NCBI GenBank assembly: GCA_900660155.1
Contig: CABFPE010000187.1
Location: forward strand, 409,641-473,640
From: Hofstenia miamia
Lineage: Eukaryota > Xenacoelomorpha > Acoela > Hofsteniidae
Direction: 5' to 3'
Length of the DNA: 64,000 nt
The notes beneath the pieces are model-generated. The model ran no database searches, had not been told where the DNA came from, and saw nothing but the letters and a program-made list of their open reading frames with translations. The translations under genes were made by a program, and so were the position numbers. Positions 60,348 to 64,000 of the stretch are shown here, in pieces (position 1 is the first letter of the stretch; each line of letters opens with the position of its first letter).

Positions 60348-60512
60348 CTAGTCCTCCATTACCCATTTCTGTTTGCATTCCGCTATTGTACAGTTGTCCA
60401 TTCGATCAACAGTTGAGTGTGGACGCAAGCAATCCGACTCTCCCTGTTTTGTTGGACAGATGATGAGGATTCCAAACTGATAAAGTTTCTTAACCCAAGA
60501 CATTGGATCAAA
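60348..60512 (-). other. Candidate 3' terminal exon of an unidentified gene
   Basis: On the minus strand an acceptor-like CTTTTCATAACAG precedes a 165-nt open frame of 54 codons ending in TAG. It reads DPMSWVKKLYQFGILIICPT, then KQGESDCLRPHSTVDRMDNC and a Lys/Glu-rich end. The block is GC-richer than its surroundings and its four Cys residues suggest a folded or secreted segment. A second frame (GMQTEMGNGGLVLGA) is also open near its end, which weakens the call. It lies just outside the end of the copia element, so element-derived flanking sequence is an alternative. No family recognised. Confidence 0.35.
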
Positions 60513-60568
60513 CTGTTATGAAAAGTTGTTACACATAATATTGTTTTCCAGCAAGCGTTCGTATATAT

Positions 60569-60716
60569 TGAAAATAATCATATATAAACACAAAGTAGAA
60601 TAATTTATTGTACGTATATTTAGCACACAAAGCTACACCGACTTGACATACACTTGTTTCCTCGTCTCCGTGTTTCCGTATGTTTACGTCGATAGCAGGT
60701 TCTCTAATATTTAACG
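60569..60716 (-). repeat. 3' LTR of the longer copia-type copy (148 bp)
   Basis: Same length and layout as the LTR at 56319-56466, ending in TTTTCA in element orientation and containing AATAAA. It is short for a copia LTR. A purine-rich tract with AACAGGGA lies just inside, the likely polypurine primer site. The partner LTR is outside the window. Confidence 0.85.
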
Positions 60717-63700
60717 TTCCCTGTTATCTTTTTTTTTAAGGATTGATATCATCGAACTTCAAGGTTCCCAAAGTTATTGCTTCCCTAACATTGCTTTTCT
60801 AATATTTGTCTAATGCAAGCAATATCTATTCTTAAACGTTTCTCGGTTACTCCTTTTAAAGAATGAACAGCATCATAAAGAGATTTGCAATCCGTAGCGC
60901 AATGAAGAGGTAACTGTATTCCAATAATCTCTTTCCATAATCCACAAATAAATAAAGCTTCATCAAGTGCCTGAGATAATGAAATAGTTTCTGCGGCTAG
61001 GGTACTTCTAGCTACTCGTTTCAGTTTGAAGGACTTCCATGATATTAATGCAAATTTCTGATTCTTTCCAACAAGTAAAATAATATACCCTCCTTGACTC
61101 CCTCCTTCTCTTAAGTTCCCAAATGAAGCATCACAAAACAAAAGCAATTTACATTTAGTTAAGTCTCCAATGTTCTTAAAATTCAATTCACAAAATTCGT
61201 GTTGCAATTTTCTTATCAGCTTACTGACAGCATATATAATATCGGTATGACCATCATCCACCTTCGCTGCTAAATTTAATATATTGAAAGCAAGATCAGG
61301 TCTTGTCCTCGTCGATATCCACAATAATTGACCAACACCTTTTCTTCCTAAGCCAACTTGCTCAGTTGCAGACTCAAATGATGTAATCTGACTCAACCGT
61401 GATACATAAGAATTTTGATCCACTGATATGATACCTTCACCTTTAGTAGAAATATTCAGCCCCAGAAATGGAAAGTTATTCGATTTTTCACTACTGACTC
61501 GAAATATTTGCTTTAATGGTTCAATCACTGCATCACCAAAAACAGAATCGCCACACCAAAATAAATCATCTACGTGTGCACAGATGAAACCCTGTTTATC
61601 GTCATTTTCCCACAGAAATAACGCTGGATCATACTTCGAAACTACCATGTTAAGGCACAACAAACTTTCTTTCAGTGTACGATACCAACACCTTGATGCG
61701 TCAGTCAAGCCATATACCGGTTTAATCAATTTCCACAATTTTCCTTTTTTTGCGTAATTGTGAGGAGGTTCTAAGAAGACGTCTCTATCCAAATACTTTC
61801 CACTGCTTTGAAGAAAAGCTGCCTTTATATCCATACAATGAGGCTCCCATCCATGGCAAACTGCAACAGTAAATAATAATCTAATAGTCTTTTGACTACA
61901 AGTTGGGGTATCAGTTTGAAAATTCTCAATTTCCTGGAAGCCTTTCGCCACAAGCCTTGCTTTTTTGATGACCTCACCACTGGGCCCGTCTTTTAAACTA
62001 TACACCCAACGTGTCTGAATTCTCTCTTGTCCAATATCTTCAACTTCCTCAAACGTCTCATACATCTGCCAGTTCTCTATCTCCTTAAGTTCCGCCTGCG
62101 TAAAGTCGTACTTCGACGGTAGATTAGAAGCTAGTAAAGTTTCCTGTTCTTTATCATTCTGTTCTGTTGACGTAGACGGTTCATCCAATTCTTTGTTTAA
62201 TGTATTACAGTTCTCATGATTCCACGTCAGATTTCCAATCTAAATGATCCACAAAGCATTCGACATCTCTTGGTGCCAAAAACTCGACATTGTACTTATG
62301 TTTATTTTTACCAGTATATTTACCTGCACGGCTTTTTATGACTGCTTTGTACTCTCTTCTTATACAGTTGCACAATTCAGATGGAACAAACTTTACCGTT
62401 TGGCCTATGTCAGGTATTTTCTGATTCGAAAAAGAAAACCGTGGCAACACGTTCTCATCAACGGAACTATCGTCATCAGAATCACTCAGAACTGCTTGCT
62501 CTTTTACAAGTGGGTCAGTTTCACTGGGAATGCAAGGTGCCTGATTTGAGAAATTAGATTTCTTTAAATGAGACTGCATCAATCTACTTTTATGTACCCT
62601 TACATACAAACCACCATGACGGAAAAAACTACTTGACTGTCAACTCCTAGCACTACGCCAGGCCCCCTACAATGTTTGTTTCCATCCCTTTTATAGAAAA
62701 CCTCATCGCCAAAAGAGAAACTAGTGTCAGTTGGTCGCAAGTTACGAGCCAATGCTATGTCGTATTCTACCTGATGTTTCAGTTTCCATGTAAGCTTTCC
62801 TGGCAGCTGAAAGTGCAATTAAATGCTTGCCTATTAAACCAGTATCAATTTCATGTGAAAGCGCAGGGAGTTTGTTGCTTAATACACCAGTTAAGTTGGG
62901 ATTTCTGCCATATACTAACATGTACGGACTGTAACCGGATGTTGAGGATAAACAATTTTTAGCAAACGCAACATTTTCAATACCTGTTTCCAGATCTAGG
63001 CCCGTCTCACTGAAGACCTTATTTAACATTGTAGTCAAAACTTGATTATGGCGCTCAATTGTGCCATTAGACCATGGACTATAAGCAGCTGTAGTAGTAA
63101 TTTTTGTATCCAACCTCTCGCCTAACAGGCGAATTAAATCATTGTTAAATTCGCCACCATTATCCGAAATGATCCTTTTAGGGCACCCTAATTTTAACAC
63201 CCAATGACGCATAAATATATTCACAATGATGGCAGGATAATTGTAGCTACACTAAACCGAGTAAACTGATCTAATATATGGAGGTACCAAATTTTCTTCG
63301 ATTTTAACTCATGTAGGTCCATAGCAACAGTATCATTAAACTCGCCCGCACTAGGCATGCAAACTACGGGCTTTGGTGGTAAATTTGAATTCATTTTACA
63401 AGAAATGCATTCTTTAGTTATGCTATCAATTAATTCAAAAACAACCTTGTTTTTAACACCGGAATTTTTCACTAAAGTAGATAATCGGGCTGCACTTGGA
63501 TGAGCAAATTGTTTATGGAGTTTTATAATTGCATTTTTTAATTCCGAATCTGTCATTTTCGCAAGAGGGCATAAGCTTGCAAATACATCTACAGAATCTC
63601 TTTCATTTTTCAAAAGATCTAATACAATATGCCCTGTGGTAGTTGTTATTAATTCGATTCTCTCACCCAGTAGCCATACGACGTCACCAACCAAATCTAG

Positions 63701-64000
63701 CACTAATCCCGCCTTCTTAAGAGACGTTTTACTAATAAGCAATGGCAACTTACCATCTACAACTCGTACAGCAAGTGATACCTCTTGAGTTCCGAATATA
63801 ACAGGTATAATTACATTCCAGAAGGATTTCCTTCTATTCTTATCACCAAATACAAAAACTTTTGGAACGTTGCTGTATTGCCATTTTACCTCGTTTTGCT
63901 CTTCTTTAGATAGTGAATTAATATAGTCGTTCAACCAAATGCGACCACAAACAGATGTAGTACAAGCAGTATCAACTATTCCTCTTCCATAAGACTGCTC
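60569..64000 (-). mobile_element. Ty1/copia-type LTR retrotransposon fossil, longer copy
   Basis: Minus-strand element whose 3' LTR is at 60569-60716; its 5' part continues beyond the window. In element order from the window edge: an aspartic protease region (GIVDTACTTS, near 63.95 kb), a pre-integrase zinc-binding segment (HKQFAHPSAARL...CISC, near 63.4-63.5 kb), the integrase core with GTIERHNQ (about 62.7-63.4 kb), an integrase C-terminal/linker region (about 62.2-62.7 kb), and reverse transcriptase-RNase H (about 60.8-62.2 kb). The last includes RARLVAKGF-like, MDIKAAFLQ and YGLTDASRCWYR blocks and the HVDDLFWCG active-site region. The protease-integrase-RT order and these blocks identify Ty1/copia. 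The copy is broken, with roughly four to five interruptions in the visible part, though the reverse transcriptase region is well preserved, so it is not very old. Confidence 0.92.

Noticed and set aside
61428-61757. 109-codon plus-strand frame, and another at 62244-62549
   Set aside because: Both are antisense to the copia pol region.
6-64000. CRISPR array, tRNA, rRNA or bacterial operon features
   Set aside because: No spaced identical repeats of CRISPR type, no tRNA A/B-box cloverleaf and no rRNA-like blocks were seen. The sequence is eukaryotic.

Overview
The window looks like invertebrate animal DNA. It is very AT-rich (roughly 70% by eye), gene-poor, rich in (AT)n microsatellites, has spliced genes, and is crowded with eukaryotic mobile elements. 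No taxon can be named from the sequence alone. Assembly gaps lie at 39119-39229 and 57518-58517 (exactly 1000 N), with a lone N at 53574.

Only one host gene is certain: a four-exon FTSJ1/TRM7 tRNA 2'-O-methyltransferase on the + strand (12418-14208). The exons join in phase into a 291-residue protein carrying the expected K-D-K-E catalytic set. Weaker host candidates are isolated exons at 19301-19379 and 40879-41017 (+), 21399-21677 and 60348-60512 (-), and a tiny one at 25939-25975 (+). Much of 19-39 kb shows no recognisable gene.

Mobile elements explain most of the remaining structure. At 1023-5411 there is a nearly whole DNA transposon with about 700-bp terminal inverted repeats and a DDE/D-type transposase in three frames, possibly Sola-like. 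Short non-autonomous hAT-type elements with 8-bp target duplications lie at 8820-9142, 15232-15538 and 22098-22419, with a probable fourth at 14972-15218. A hAT transposase relic lies at 36402-37014. Tc1/mariner-type elements lie at 30540-31261 (relic, -), 39262-40030 (truncated, -), 41890-43739 (one element inside another, with an almost intact transposase of unusual DD35E spacing) and 50757-52290 (+).

Between 46.6 and 52.5 kb sit two head-to-tail decayed CR1/L2-like LINE pieces. The second keeps an SGNH esterase-like ORF1, a degenerate 2A-like motif, an endonuclease and a reverse transcriptase. It is split twice, by a pogo/Tigger-like element (48762-49341) and by a Tc1 element (50757-52290).

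The last 8 kb hold two minus-strand Ty1/copia-type LTR retrotransposon fossils: a 3' fragment at 56319-57517 running into the large gap, and a longer copy from 60569 past the window edge. A large inverted repeat (about 53575-55246) starts at the lone N and may be a fold-back element or an assembly artefact.
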